Source: Ascidia mentula (Eukaryota; Chordata; Ascidiacea; Phlebobranchia; Ascidiidae). Taken from it: a stretch of DNA of 64,000 nucleotides. The stretch covers positions 11,661,001 to 11,725,000 of the forward strand of contig OX387199.1 in the NCBI GenBank assembly GCA_947561715.1. Reading direction: 5' to 3'. The translations under genes and the position numbers were made by a program. This document shows, in pieces, positions 22,510 to 36,000 of the stretch (positions are counted from its first letter, which is position 1; each line of letters begins with the position of its first letter). The notes under the pieces were generated by a model, which saw only the letters and a program-made list of their open reading frames with translations, was not told the origin of the DNA and ran no database searches.

Positions 22510-25500
22510 GATGAGTCTTAACTGAATCAAAAACTCCCTAAAAAAATATATCCTGGCCTGCACTCCTGTGAAGTCTTATCTGCTGATCCTAAATTTTAGA
22601 TATACTGTTCAGATGACCAAATACAGTTTAAACATTTTGCAAAATAATTTTTTGTTGTGAATGTAAATAATAAACTTAAAATTACCTTTTTCGATCTTAT
22701 GTGTATTGCCTGCTGTATTATTTATAATTGTATCTTTTTTCATTTTTATGATATTGATATGTAAGCCTAAAGTATTGTCATCATATGGTATGTTTTAACA
22801 TGATTTCCTTCACTGTATAGTCTGAACTAAAATAACATTGAAATAAAAACTACTTCAATGAAAAAGAATATATATTCTTACTGATATCTACAAATGCAGC
22901 CTGGTACAAGAAAAAACTATTTGATTATAGTAATTGTGAAGTTGTTTGGAATACAAACTTTTTGCTTCATATCTGCTTGCTTGAATTTCTTTTCTTGTGC
23001 TGACAAAACAATTTAAAGTTTTATTTTTAAGAACTTATTGCAATGGATTTAATTTTGTTACACATTTTATTGTTCTGTTCTGAAACAATGTAAGCGTGAC
23101 TTTACTTTTTATTGTTTCATTTGTTTTGCTGGTGTATTTTGGTTTGTTTCTGTGATTTGTCATGGTGGTTTTATGTTACTAGTGCATATACCATCTTGTA
23201 TGAATGACATCCAAAACAATAGAAGTATTGTGGACATCATGTAGAAATTTCAATGTCGTTCTCAAATATAAGTGATCATAAAAATGTAATATAAATGTTT
23301 AACTTTGTTGGAATATGGTTTATTGTTATTCACACAATGCAACTGTGTATGGTGTTGTGTATATTAGTCCGCACAGCATATACAAATTGGTAATGATTAT
23401 TCAACGAATGATTGTGATACATGCCAATCAAAAATTTACAGTTTTAAAAACCAGGTTGATTAACAATCTGTAATTTACAATAAGTTGCATCAAAATTTTG
23501 AAACAATGCACTCTGTGAGAACAAACAACGTGCAACTAAAGGCCTTATCTCTGTACTTCTATGGAAAAGAGTTTCCTGGTTGTGAAATGCCCAACTCGAA
23601 CTCCTGCGTAACAGAGTTAATTATATGTAACAATGCAATGGGTGCCAGTGTTTTGGATGAATGAGCGCAAATGAACAGGCTGTTGCCAGAGCGATTTTGG
23701 GGCAGTTTTACTATGGTCTCCAGGGTTATTAGTCAGGCAGTAAATTGGTAGAGGGTGCTGTTGAACATGTAGCTGAAAAACTACCAAAATATTCACCGAA
23801 ATATACTTTAACCGCTTCCCCAGGGGCATTTTGCCTGGCTAAAAAAGCAAAACAAAGTGTAGGTTTGTTTTGTGAAAAAATGAATCTCAGAAAGTACCCT
23901 CCATTTGCAACAAAGTTAAGTCACTAACCCTCCTCTGCACAATGCATTCAGAATTAGATGTCTCATAACTGTTTATGGACTTAAAAGTTTGGTGTGCCGC
24001 AAATAAATTAAAGGGTGTGTCGCGACCCTAATAAGTTTGAGTAATATGGTCACAGTTGCAACGTTACCAACAATCAGATTCTGTCGAAAACTTGAGTGCA
24101 ATTATTCGCAATTGAATCCAAATGTTGCTCTGCAACCTCACTGCCGATTTCATGGTACCTAAGTTGCTAACCGTAATTACAGCAGTAAGTTAAAGGAGAC
24201 GTAGTCGCGGTATTTTTAGCGACTTCGACTTTACGCAACAGCCACCGACTCCACAACCCTTGTTGTTGTTGTTATTACGGTGCAAGAGTCGCAAAACGTC
24301 ATTTTTATGGGATCCACGGAGCGTACCTAATTGACCCAGTGGTCCACGCCCCCAGCAGGTTTAGAAACGCACAACATAAAAACAAAGGCTGAATAAATAA
24401 ATGTTTTCCTGCTCATTTTAGCGATGAACGCCACCTAGGTAAAATAAAACAGATACTTTGGTCATGTCATTGCATGAAACATTACTACTTTGGTGAACTT
24501 GGTGAATGAGATATGCCCCAATAGTTGTAGTCGCATTCAAATCGACAGTGTATTTTTACAGTAAGAGGTGACGTAACATGCATTGTTCAGATATACCTAG
24601 ACCTACAACAATTTTCAAACCTCTTCTCCTAAGGTGACTATACCACGCCACCTTCCCAAATAACTGTGCTGTTTGTACACTACGCACAGCTACGCTACAA
24701 AGTTCAACCTGCTAATACAAACGTTTTATTTTGAAAATGAAGAGTAACAGTTGTCTGTAAAACAAAAGTATCACACAATAATTATTGTTCCAAATCATAA
24801 AACAAGTTTTCCAATGCCTGACACAATTATTAAAAGTCCTGAGACAACCTGGCAATGTATAGAGCTACAAGTGGTCTGGAGTATAGTATTTCTTCGCACA
24901 AATTTTTGAAAGCATACGATTGATACTCCAAACCTGCAGTGACATATCGATATAATATGCTAACTTGGTAACAATGCCTTTATAGACCAATTTACTCACC
25001 TTGGTGGTTTGTGGTTTCAACAAGCTCCAAGATGTGCAATAATATTCCTACACCCATGATTGATGCAGCTGCTGCAAACAATATTAATTGTAATAATGTC
25101 AAACATTTTGTTTCAAAGTTACCGACCAGGAAAACCAGAACTCGTCGTTTCTAACATCCAACATACGTGAGAACACAAAATATCCAACAGTACGGTTCTA
25201 TGCCGTTCCACAAGTGACGGACAGTTACCAATCACAACTAAACAATTTGCAATCATAACTCTCCACTTGTATTTCTGTGAAAAAATAACAATTTCACTCG
25301 CGACTTGAAATCGTGCCGTGCTATTTAAGGTGGCGGTACACATGTCAGCTTTTGTCTGTTTCTACGTTCGTATAAAAACGTATACGCAATGCGGTATTGA
25401 TTTTATACGCAAGTCTGCATTTCCAATTGTTGTACGAAACCGAGTAGAGCACGAAATGCTCTACTTTTGCCCACCAAACACGATTTTTCGTTGCTGGTAA

Positions 25501-27539
25501 CTGGGTCTGCAAGGGCGGAGGTGTTTTCAGTATTTTTCAATTATTGACGCTATACAGCCTATAATAAAAATCAAAATAGCAATTTTTAACACATGAGAAT
25601 TCTTTGTAAGTCACACGCAATGAAAATGATGAAAAATATTCCCTTTGTTGTAATTCAGCCAGATTACATTATTTGCAGATAGAACCGCATTGACACACAT
25701 GCAGAATAAAAAAACAGTGCACAGCTTTTATCCGCAATATGCAGAAACATAATGTATTTAAGCGTACCAAATGTTGCCTATCCGTAAGTGGAGTGAGTAT
25801 GTACTGTGTACAGCCACCTTTAATACTGCAGTAATATTAAAAGGCATCGGAACAATATAGTGAAGTGTGGTACCAAACAAAAAATTCCTTACGATAAATA
25901 TGACTTTTTAACGTCGAGTATAAAGCAAAAAACTTACAGCATGTGTCAGTATTGAACATGACACTGAAATTTTAAATTTTTGATATTTCCGAAATGATGT
26001 TCATGCACACGGAAACTACAATTTATGCCAGAAGGACAGTTCTTTTAAATTTACAATGCTGGCAACAAGAATAGCACAACAACTATGTTTGAAGAAAGTG
26101 GTTTCACAGGCATCGTAAAATTGCCCATGAGCAGTTATCCACCGTTTGTTTGCTAATGCTGCAAGGCATAATACTCAATAATTTAAAGCTCTTCTGGCAA
26201 ATCCATCTACTGCTGTGAGCTTGGACTTAAAACTGCTCGTGGAACGGATTTCAATAAAGTACGGAAGTCAACATCAATATATATAAATCTAATATCTTTG
26301 AATCCACTCTGCTTGGCGCGTCGAAACTTCAATGTTTGCACGTATTACAGTAATTGTTTGAAATGTTTAAAGATATGCTGGGCCGAAATATATTGAGATT
26401 ATGTTGGCCTATTCCTAAAAACTACTTCGCAAATTAATACTGTCTGCATCGTTAAGTTGTTTTGTAAATCCGTCACTTTTTGTTAATGTTGTACAAGCTA
26501 ATACAACGTATGTATACAACTTCCCGCACGGCAATAGAATAAATAATGAAACAAAAATGTTCTTCGGAGATTTTCAAATAGGGCATCGTTTTAGTATTTT
26601 GGGGATATAGCTTATTTCCTTGCTATATTTGCCAAGTATGCCTCGATTGAGAAACTTCATGAATTTTATTTTAATATTATTTTCTGCCTTTCAACTGTTG
26701 CAGTGCTAAAAAACGAAGTAACGTTATACGGTATACCACTGATACAGTTCAGTTGTATACAATTGTTATTCACGATCGTTATTTGATGTGTGGTGTAAAG
26801 TAGCCTATTTTATTAACGTTCGTGGCAACACGCATGTTTTCCCTGACCTATAGTTCTGACCACGCCGCATGTTTCCTGAAACTCGACACTGGAACACCAG
26901 ACGGAAAGGACGCAAGAATTTTCACAAGCTTTCTTTTCTTATAAAACGCCCATTTCGTAACCCTTCTACAGTCTCTCTCGAGCCTGCTATTTCTTGCCAT
27001 CGCGCTGTGATGTTCGCACGTTCTTTTGCTGCAATTCAGTCACGTGATAAACTCTAGCTAAACGCGCTAGGAACAAATTTAACTTCACGCCGCCTGGCGT
27101 TACAAACCTGTTTCCATTAATACATGAGTCTGTTCACGGAGTTTTAAATTCTGTAGTCTACAGCAAGAACACGCAAGCAAACTTAGCACACAGCATAGCA
27201 ACCGACTGGATCCGAACTAAATAAAACCACCCTTTTTAGCCGCATTGCTGGCCCAGAAAATCATGTTGCGGTCCGCACTTCGACTACCCTTGTAACGGAC
27301 TTGGACAACTATAGATGATTCCAAATCTCTATACAGTTTGGCGAATTAGAGCAAAGTGTTGGCATTTCTAATTCTAATCTAATTTGGAAAAAAAATAGTT
27401 CTGCTGACTTTGGTTTTACAAAAATGCTATTGTCCAACAGCCTTTTTATTCATGACGAGTTTTCCGCAGCAGGCGAATTGTGCAGCACAAAACAAGGCGA
27501 ATTTGCCACATAAAACGTTACCATATGACATCATTGTAA
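22510..27539. other. Intergenic region between PICALM and the next gene
   Basis: The first ~350 bp are the PICALM 3' untranslated region and its polyadenylation sites. Scraps of hAT-like wording occur at 23990-24040 (GGGTGTGTCGCGACCC) and 24331-24365 (CAGTGGTCCACGCCCCC). Open frames up to 74 codons have no recognisable motif and no splice-supported extension. I see no gene I can support in these 5 kb. Confidence 0.4.
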
Positions 27540-27591
27540 TAAAATATCAGATATACTGTGAATTTAAATTGACAGTATATCTGATATTTTA
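27540..27591. repeat. Perfect 20-bp inverted repeat
   Basis: TAAAATATCAGATATACTGT at 27540-27559 is the exact reverse complement of 27572-27591, with a 12-nt loop that is itself palindromic (GAATTTAAATTG). It could form a cruciform or be the core of a tiny MITE. It lies about 160 bp past the stop of the unrecognised minus-strand gene, so it may also fall in that transcript's 3' end. Confidence 0.7.
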
Positions 27592-27754
27592 ATTAAATTT
27601 CATATTTTAATTAAAATTTAAATTAAAAGTGTTTATGCCGCTAATTGTAGGCTAAATTAAGAAAAACAAAGCACCTCTCATTTTAATTTTAGTCTAGTTT
27701 TTAAAATCCCAGGTAGCTCTAATTTTAATTCACTGGCATCGCAGCCAAGCTGCA

Positions 27755-28474
27755 TCAGTAACTTTTCCGACAAGTCGGGGCAGCAACACAGTCAAATACC
27801 TCGTGTCGAAAAAACATCTGCTTCAAAAAAGAAGAAAACCAAGACAAATATTTCTGTTCCACGAGTTTAAATCTTGGTTGAATTCCGAAAATGTTTTTCA
27901 TTTTAAGTGTTGAAAACATATCAGTGATGCTTTTCAAGGCAAACTTGACAAGGTGCGTCTTTTACAACAAAAAAGTATGAAAGCAAAGTTGAGTCAATAA
28001 TATGAATTGTGTAAGCTGCAGACAGGTCGAAACAGTGCCCATCTGTCTGCAGCTTACACAAAAAATATATGTTATTACCTTTTGGTGCAAAGAGTGAATC
28101 TTGTGTATACCGAACAACCAAAGTTTTAAAATCACCATCAACTTCTCTATACCCTCCAAGCAGTAAACTATACATCCTAAAATACCAAAATGACTTTTGT
28201 ATCTTCCTTAATAAGTGTGCATATATAAGCAACCTATTTATTGTTGGTAACATAACCTTTTCACCAAAGCAAAGGGTAAGCAATTTGTTTAAACAGTAAA
28301 TTTGGAAACCTTTGTTCTGAGTGTTTCTTATTTCCTCCAGTGCTTGAATAATTCTGGATAGTCTCACATAAATTCTTTCTTCTGTGCTGAAACATTTTTG
28401 ATCAAAAGAGAAACGACTTGGCACATACTTTCCAAAGTCATTAGTTCCAAACATTTTTGTTGCCACCTGTTTAG
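27755..28474 (-). CDS. Unrecognised protein, partial gene model (two exons visible)
   Basis: I do not recognise this gene. An exon from about 28474 (acceptor AAACAG) to 28082 (donor AAAG|GTAATA) encodes a helix-rich segment: KMFGTNDFGKYVPSRFSFD, EERIYVRLSRIIQALEEI, INRLLIYAHLLRKIQKSFW, LLLGGYREVDGDF. A second possible exon begins near 27975 (acceptor GTAAAAG) and can be read to a stop at 27755 with KFALKSITDMFSTLKMKNIF and KYLSWFSSFLKQMFFRHEVF. The frames of the two exons do not join directly in the phase I read, so a small exon or different sites are probably missing. No signal peptide, membrane span or catalytic motif is seen. Upstream exons would lie beyond 28474. The flanking splice signals and coherent composition argue for a real host gene. 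Confidence 0.45.
28007..28061. repeat. Perfect 19-bp hairpin with 17-nt loop
   Basis: TTGTGTAAGCTGCAGACAG at 28007-28025 is exactly complementary to 28043-28061. The minus-strand copy ends in CTGCAGACAG just where a 3' splice site could be used. No repeat of it is seen elsewhere in the window. Confidence 0.75.
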
Positions 28475-28610
28475 TAAAGCTGCATTTTTTATTATTTTCG
28501 AATATTAAAACAACAAATACGCTACCTAAAGGTATAGGCTATTTCTAAATATGAGAGGGATACCTCGGACAAAGTATGATATGTCACATTTAGGCCGTAC
28601 CTTATAATAC

Positions 28611-29050
28611 TACAGATGTCTTGCGCCGGATCCGGGTACCCAGACCCGACCGGATATTGACCAATTTCCAATACCCGGACCCGGCCGGATAATACACTTA
28701 CACTTCATTTTACCGGATAGTTGGGAACGCATTTTTGTTCTAAAAACGAACAAACATTTCGCAAATTACTCTTTTTGGGGACCCAATCTGTGATACTCGC
28801 CGACGTCCGATTTTTCTGTTGTTTGTTATTGGAGTTTTTCGTGACGTGTTATACCATATTAATAAATGTCCACGTTTATTTGTTCCACTCATGATAAGCT
28901 AACCCCAACATAGCATTCTGTTTGGCAATCAAGCATTTTTGCCATACCGATAAATTACACGAATCGGTGTTAACAAACTGCCCGATCCAAATTATCCGGC
29001 CGGATTTGATTGATAACTATCCGGATAATTTGGAACTGGGAACATCACTA
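28611..29050 (+). mobile_element. 440-bp hAT-like MITE, copy A
   Basis: Begins GATGTCTTGCGCCGGATCCG (28615), has GC-rich CCGGCCGGAT blocks near both ends, and finishes TTTGGAACTGGGAACATCAC. The middle is AT-rich. It lies in opposite orientation to copy B at 29141-29590 and is similar along its length. Confidence 0.7.
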
Positions 29051-29140
29051 CCTTCTAATACTACAGGTCCGTTAGGTACCTTCTAATACTACAGGCCCGC
29101 TAGGTAACTTATTAATAGTACAGGTCCGCTAGGTACCTTC
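29051..29140 (+). repeat. 28-bp minisatellite between the two MITE copies
   Basis: About three copies of a unit containing GGTACCTTCTAATACTACAG followed by GTCCGCTA. Single copies of the same unit flank copy A on the left (28597-28614) and copy B on the right, so the MITEs appear to have landed in, or spread with, this minisatellite. Confidence 0.7.
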
Positions 29141-29590
29141 TAGTGATGTTCCCAGTTCCAAATTATCCGGCCCGGCCGGATCCGGATAGTTATCAATCAA
29201 ATCCGGCCGGATAATTTGGAACCGGCAGTTTGTTAACCCCGATTCGTGTATTTTATCGGTATGGCAAAAATGTTTGATTGCCAAACAGAATGCTATGTTA
29301 AGGTTAGCTTATCATGAGTGGAAGAAATAAACGTGGGTATTTAATAATATGGTATAAGACGTCACAAAAAAACCTTAAGAACAAACATCCGAAAAATCGG
29401 AAGTCGGCGAGTTTCACAGACCGGGTCCCAAAAAACGAGTAATTTGCGAATGTTTGTCCGTTTTTAGGACAAAAATACTTTCCCAACTATCCAATAAAAT
29501 CAAGTGTATTATCCGGCCGGGTCCGGGTATTGAAAATTGGTCAATATCCGGCCGGGTCCGGGTACCCGGATCCGGCGCAAGACATCACTA
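29141..29590 (-). mobile_element. 450-bp hAT-like MITE, copy B (inverted)
   Basis: Starts TAGTGATGTTCCCAGTTCCA and ends GGCGCAAGACATCACTA, the inverse of copy A. Terminal TAGTGATGT on both strands gives a 9-bp TIR with the TAGNG form common in hAT elements. An 8-bp duplication is not clear because the flanks are repetitive. Confidence 0.7.
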
Positions 29591-29690
29591 GCTTCTAATA
29601 ATACAGGTCCGCTAGGTACCTTCTACTGTAGTATTAGAAGGTACCTAGCGGACCTAGCGGACCTTGCAGACCTAGCGCACCTGTATATAG
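29591..29690. repeat. Inverted pair of minisatellite units
   Basis: GGTCCGCTAGGTACCTTCTA is followed within a few bases by TAGAAGGTACCTAGCGGACC, making a 20-bp arm hairpin around TACTGTAGTAT. Degenerate CCTAGCGGAC repeats follow. Confidence 0.7.
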
Positions 29691-32600
29691 AAGGTTGCCT
29701 TTGTAAATGTTTATTAACTGTATCTATCCGATCACACGTCAGCAACTAATCATGTCTGCTTAAACCATATGTTTGTAATTTTTATGTCGTCATGTGGTCG
29801 GGGATACTTCGGACATCATAGCATAAACATGGCAAGAAGACAACACTTTTTGAGTTTTAGTCAAAATTGTCAGGTCATAGAAAAAAACAAACATAGGTTG
29901 GATGAAATTATCGAATGTTGGCAGTAAAAAGAGCTTCAAAGTTTTCATTTGTTGACCTTCAAATTTATAATATCCGTGCTGTCGTAAAAATTACACGAAT
30001 TATTCAAAGTGTTGAAAACTGTTAAAATATTGTATGTAATCAGTGTGTTAAGGCATTATCTACAACAGTGTGGACAGTGTGGTCCAACTAAATTTTATGG
30101 CGGGCCATAACAAACCATTAGTTTAACCCGCGGGCCACTACTAGGATACAAAAATATGTAGGCCTACACGTATATAGGCCTACGGATTTTTTTACGGAAC
30201 GAAATTGCTGTTGCACGAATACCACAACCTAATCTTTATTCAATGCGACATTTGTGTTCGATCTGCTTCTTTCAACGAAAGGGGTCGTGTCCACGGGCCT
30301 GCGGTTGACCACGCTGATCTACGATATAGCAGCATAGCATCAAATAATGTTATCGTTTTTTTGAGACTTGAAAATGTTTTCAGAAATCATCAAAATCGGC
30401 CTTATAAACCGCGTACGTGGGCAAGGTCCCAATTTTTTTCAACGGACATCACATGAAATCAAAACGTAAAACCTTTCTGAAAGTTTGATGGATGTTTAAT
30501 ACCGACCTCTTCAAAGGTTTTTTTAGGTTCGCCTTAAATACCTGCCGGTATACCCCAAACATTTAAATTCCCTGATCAAAGTGTAGCCTGAATGATACTC
30601 TTCTAAAACACATTTTATTTAAATGATACTTTTCTTTCCACATAATAAACTCCCGGCACTGATAATTCCTTACAGGGGCCTCACCTTGTTGAATAGTAAT
30701 ACTATGTTGTCGTAGCACAATTTTTAACCCCTGTCTAAGCTACCCCTTTACTATGTTGAAATACAGCAAAAAATCTAATATTGCTGTGACAGTGTTTTCT
30801 CTAATTACCTGATAGACAATTTCTGCGAAGACAATCCCAGAAGTTTGTTTTGGTTTAAATCGCAGTAGTGCACAAGCTGTCGCAATTTTTAGATTTAAAC
30901 AGAGAGGTCTACATTCCGCTGCGTTGTGATTCATACTGATAACAGCAAGCCTGAAAATTAACCTCAAACTATTATGAGGTGCACAATAACAATTACAACA
31001 TTTTGACCTACCATTTGTGAGCTGCAAACTTGTGAATAATTTAATTAGGTCTACTCTTTGCTTCTGAGGAAATTGTTATACACGCACGCACTTTCTTTGT
31101 GCTAATGTTTACCTACCTACACCAAAAATCGCATAAAACATTAATTACAAGCATATTACATCTTTTTTACTTGTTTTGTGTCTTTAGTACTATAAAAATT
31201 CAGGACTTGCCTCAACGTAGTTCTTCGTTGTATACCTATTTTGCTAACTTAGGCTTTCATAAATCTTGCACCACAGAAATACGTATGCCATCATGACTGC
31301 TTACGTAGTACGTGATATTGGAATTTTTCCTATTTTTTACTTGCGTCACAATTTTCGTTCTATTTATATTGTTGTTTGAATTGTTACGACATATTGATTA
31401 GTCCACAAATAGAACTTAACACTAACAGTCAACGCTCTTAACTTAGAAGTCAGTATTATGCATGCTGTATAACTTATCATGACATTATAATCAAAAATTT
31501 ATTAGCAGTTTGTTTTATTGTTAGTTTGTGCTTGTATAACGCAAACTCTGTAATGACGCAAGGCGCAATGTCTGTGGGAGGTCGAAAGCTGATTGCCTAA
31601 ATAGGATTCCTCTACAAATGATCCGCAAAACGGCACATCCACTCTGTAGTCCAGCGGTTCTCAACTTGAGGTCCACAGGGTTTTCCACATAAAAATATTT
31701 TCGCTGCCAGAGTTTTTGTTTGACAGGGACACTTTGTCTTAAATAACGCCCTGGCCTAGAGACATATCCACATTGTATTTACGAACACACTGCCTTTCTC
31801 TCACAATATCGCACATCACGTGACTCTGCAAGAAAGCTCATTATCTTCTACAACTCCCAGTTTATACGGTAACGCTTTCGCCTTTCTGACCATTCCACTC
31901 TACTCAATTCTTTCTATGTTATTCGATTCTATTTTGAACAAGACTTATTCTGATTTCGATTCGATCAATAAACAATAATTGGAATTATTCTGCCTGCCTG
32001 CATCTCAGCCGAGAGCACAGGTGAACAGACATTTCAGTGGCAACTAGCCAAAAGGTCAGCCGACCTTTATTTGAGACTCATTGCGCTAGCATCATCGAGA
32101 CAAATTGTCAGGGAAGCCGCCTACCCTGCACATCCCAAGAACGCGGTTTTCTGTCACGAAAGCAAAACAAGACACACATCGCCACGCCAACAAACAAAAC
32201 TAAGAAAAACAGCAAATTAGGCGGACAGCATAAGCAACACAGCCACTTGGGCCAAGAGCAAGGACTATGTGCGCCTAGCACTTGTAGATAATAATGTGGC
32301 TGAGAATCAGGTGCATGTTTGTTTTGTATTTATCATATTACTTGGTGGTGAAAACCTATTTACAGTTTTCAGGGTTGATGCTGTCCTGTCCAGAGACACC
32401 GCCAAAAAAATTCTACGACCTTTCGTTTCTGTTACAATGCTAATTCTATATTGACTTTGGCCTCCACATAATTTTCTAAATTGACCTGGTCCAAGGACTC
32501 CCTGCTGTAATCCATAAAAACATCGAATCTCTTCCATAACTTTGCGCTCTGTCGCTTTGTGCGGGGAGTAGGAAACGAAGATAGGGCAGTGGAAATCCTT

Positions 32601-33008
32601 GTTCATGGTCAGTGGAATCTGGAATCACTGGAAACGTAAATTCTAATTGTTGTGTAACTTGTGTTTGTGTGGGTCACGTTGCAGAGTGTATACAGTACAA
32701 TTATTTTTTTTGTGTGTTATATTATGGGGTAGTACTGAATAGTCTTCAGCTTCTAATCGGGTTGCAATAAGGTCAACGTTATAAACATTATTTTCAAGAA
32801 ATCTCTTACCTTCATCTCCAGGTCAAAATTAGTTTGTCTGAGATGAGTGCGTCATCGGTTCTTGAAAGCTGGAAACCACTGGACTACATTTACTTTTTAA
32901 ACATGCTATTCTTAACCATTCTATATTAAAAAAAACTTGACGACCAAGTATCATGTAATGTACCTAAATCAGTATGTACTTTTTTTATATTTGTAGGTAT
33001 AAAAAATC
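29691..33008. other. Intergenic region with worn transposon fragments
   Basis: 30073-30150 has a hAT-like end (CAGTGTGGTCCAACTAAATT, then CGCGGGCCACTAC). 31652-32881 may be a longer hAT-like copy: left end CAGCGGTTCTCAACTTGAGG; right end on the minus strand CAGTGGTTTCCAGCTTTC. Its flanks do not form a clean 8-bp duplication. The inner part (about 31900-32040) has composition reminiscent of an old LTR end, too weak to call. Open frames here (83-101 codons) have no motif. No supported gene. Confidence 0.4.
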
Positions 33009-36000
33009 ATGCACTATTTGGTGAAAAGATCTGATGGTTTTAATGCTTCAAGGTAATTAAGTTTTTATCTTTTTGTGTACAGTTGAATAAAAACCAGATG
33101 GCATTTTAAGTATGTGTAGTAAAACTAGTATTTTTATAGTAAAACTACTATTTCAACAAATTTATTAAAAATTGGTAAAGATTTAGATTGTCCAAAAGTA
33201 TTTCTTTGAAGTCTGACTTGGTGTTAGTAGAACAACTGTAAAAATCGCTTTAATTGGACACAACTAAGACATCTTAGTAAACTTAAGATTTGGACTCCAA
33301 TATTGCCTAAAGATTTGCACCCGAAAAAAGCATGACAACATGTCTGACCATATACACTGATCACCCCAAAAGCATTGGGTGAATTGTCTGCACGCTGCAA
33401 TAATGGCCGTTGGTCAATCGATGTTACAGTGTAAAGAGCAATGCAGTTATGCAAGAATCTAACTATACGTAATTGTTGTGAATAAAGATGGAACTGAAAT
33501 GTGATTTTATGTACGAATGCACAGTTCAAAGCACTTTTATCCGAAATAGGCAGAGATCAGGATTATTTCAGATTGTACAAAGTTTTTTGCAAAGAAAATA
33601 TAACAATTCAAATTATTTTGCAGCGAATCAGGCGACAAGTACTCAAGTTTTAAAGCTGACTACAATAATGTAAACGAAATGGAAAACAGTGATCCAAATA
33701 GCAGTGGAGACATCATTGGCTCTGCATCTGATTACATTCTAATAGGCATGATAGTGGCAATGATGGTGGGTAATGATATTGGAATATTGTAAAGTAGCTT
33801 TTTTAAAAACAGATGTAACCAAACTTTGTCAGCAGCATCAATGTATGCAACTCTGTAACTGTAGGTGAAACCTTCCCTATTCTCAAATCCATATTACACA
33901 ATTTTATTTCCATTTTCACAGTAACTTTAAAGTTAAGTTTTACAACTACATTTTGATTTTGGGGATGGAGGCATTCAACTTGCTGAGCATATTTCTAAAT
34001 AATTTTTATTGCAGGCACAACCTAAGACCACACTTGTGCCCCATAACCAAAATCTCACTCACAACTGGCATATAATATTATACTCATATTTAGAATAAAG
34101 AATAGCAAATTGATTGTTTTTTTTACTTGTTGTGCTTATAGGAGGTCATAATGTGACTTTATGACTTAACGTTGCAGTGATACAAACAAAATGCACTAAA
34201 AATATATTTTCTATTTGTTTTGACCCAAGTAAAATCTAGGTTGGTGAATATAGCCTGAAACACTAATTTAGTTTGACACACCTGACCTAAGGGATACAGT
34301 ACTTCTTCATTTTGTGCTAGGGTTAGTGTTAGGTTTTTAAGGAATTCACACAGTTGTATCACAAGGTTGCCATATTGAAAGTTTCATGACTTTCCAGGTG
34401 CGCCTGTAGTTTTTTGTGTCTAAAGCGTTGTCTTAATTTTTCTATTGCAAGTTAATTATTGTACATACATAAAGAACCATGTGATTAAGTGGGTAAAAGT
34501 TGGCAACCCAACAGCATTTGGGTATTTACAGTTTTATCAATTAAAGCATGCATGCTTGTTTGGTTGTATAGAATATCAAATTGCAGTTTCCTTGCCCTAA
34601 ACATTTTTTGTAGGAATACAAATCTCGTCAATTTTCAAATCCAGCAATGCACTACCAAGGCAAGCACAACACAACTTACCATGTCACTGACAGATATATA
34701 GTATTAAATACTGCTTTGCTGATTCCTTGTTGTGGTTATGACAATTCTGCTATACAAAGTCATAAGTGCTATATTATTTGGTGTTTATCAGTAGATTACT
34801 GTATATTGCTGCTTTTACTGCAAATCTAATACAAATGTATTTTTTGTTAAGTTTTGTATGACAGTTTGCTGTCTGTGCCTTTTCTGTCGATCAGCTTCTA
34901 GATTTACAATTTGTGGATTTAATTTTGAAATGAATAATCCCACAACTCCAGTTGGTAAGTGTTGCAACATATTTCTAGTTTTCTTTTATACACAACAATA
35001 TTATACATAGGTATCGCAGTACTAAACCCGCAAATTAACAACTCTACAATCACAAAAAAATGTTTCGATAGGTTGTCTTAAAATGGCGTCTGGTTAAATG
35101 TCTGTTGTTATTGCAACCCGACGATGACAGTGAAAAAGTGGTACAACCTACGAAAATAAAAACACTACTATTGGAACAAACGGTCAACAGCTTGAAAACA
35201 ATTGCCCATACATTTGCCCAAAGATATTGCACACAGCATAGAAACTATTTGCTAAAGAACAATGACATCGCATGCACACTCAGATATCTTCATTGATCCA
35301 CTTTTTTTGTAGCAAATAATGTTTAATGATTTTGTTGTTTCATCAACTATTTTTGTTTTTGTAGAATATATTTTAATCAGAATTATCATTGTTGTTTTAG
35401 CTCCAGAGGACTTGAGTGAGTTACATGAAGTTGTCCCTCTCACACCAACTACAGCTGGTAAACAAACTGTACAATTAAGATTACAATAACTTATATATAA
35501 AGTTTTGGATAAAAGAATTACATTTTATGCTTGTCATGCAATGACTTCCTTTTTTAAATTACATGTACACCTAACAACAATTGCACGTTTTGTTCTGTTG
35601 TTTCAGGGAACTGCCAACTCCCTGACATAGAAAACATGCTTCGTTCAGATCCCCCTCCACCACGTTACAGTGATGTTGCCACATCATCAATGCGAGATAG
35701 GTTCAAATGGAGAAGTAAACGTAAAACAACATTAAGCAACGAACAAGTTAGTTTTTAAGACTCTTCATAAACAGTCATAATGTGAGACATGGTTTACCAG
35801 TTCCATTTTTGTAGAAACTTTCCCAAGAAGGTGCAAAATTGAAATCAGGTTCGTTGAAATTGTGTTTGTTTATGATGTTAGTAGATTTTGTGTTTAGTTA
35901 ATAACATGAGTTTATTGTGTTTTGCTATCAGGAGGAACAAAATCTCGGTCGCGTATTCCGTTTCAGCGAAGTGTCAGCTATCAAACAACACGCACACCCA

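Noticed and set aside
25119-25500. A gene around 25.1-25.5 kb from overlapping 60-74 codon frames
   Set aside because: The frames oppose each other, lack motifs, and no splice-compatible neighbours were found.
31880-32060. Possible end of an old LTR element
   Set aside because: Only composition and a polyadenylation-like stretch suggest it. No paired repeat or recognisable coding part is present, so it is at most an unplaceable fossil.
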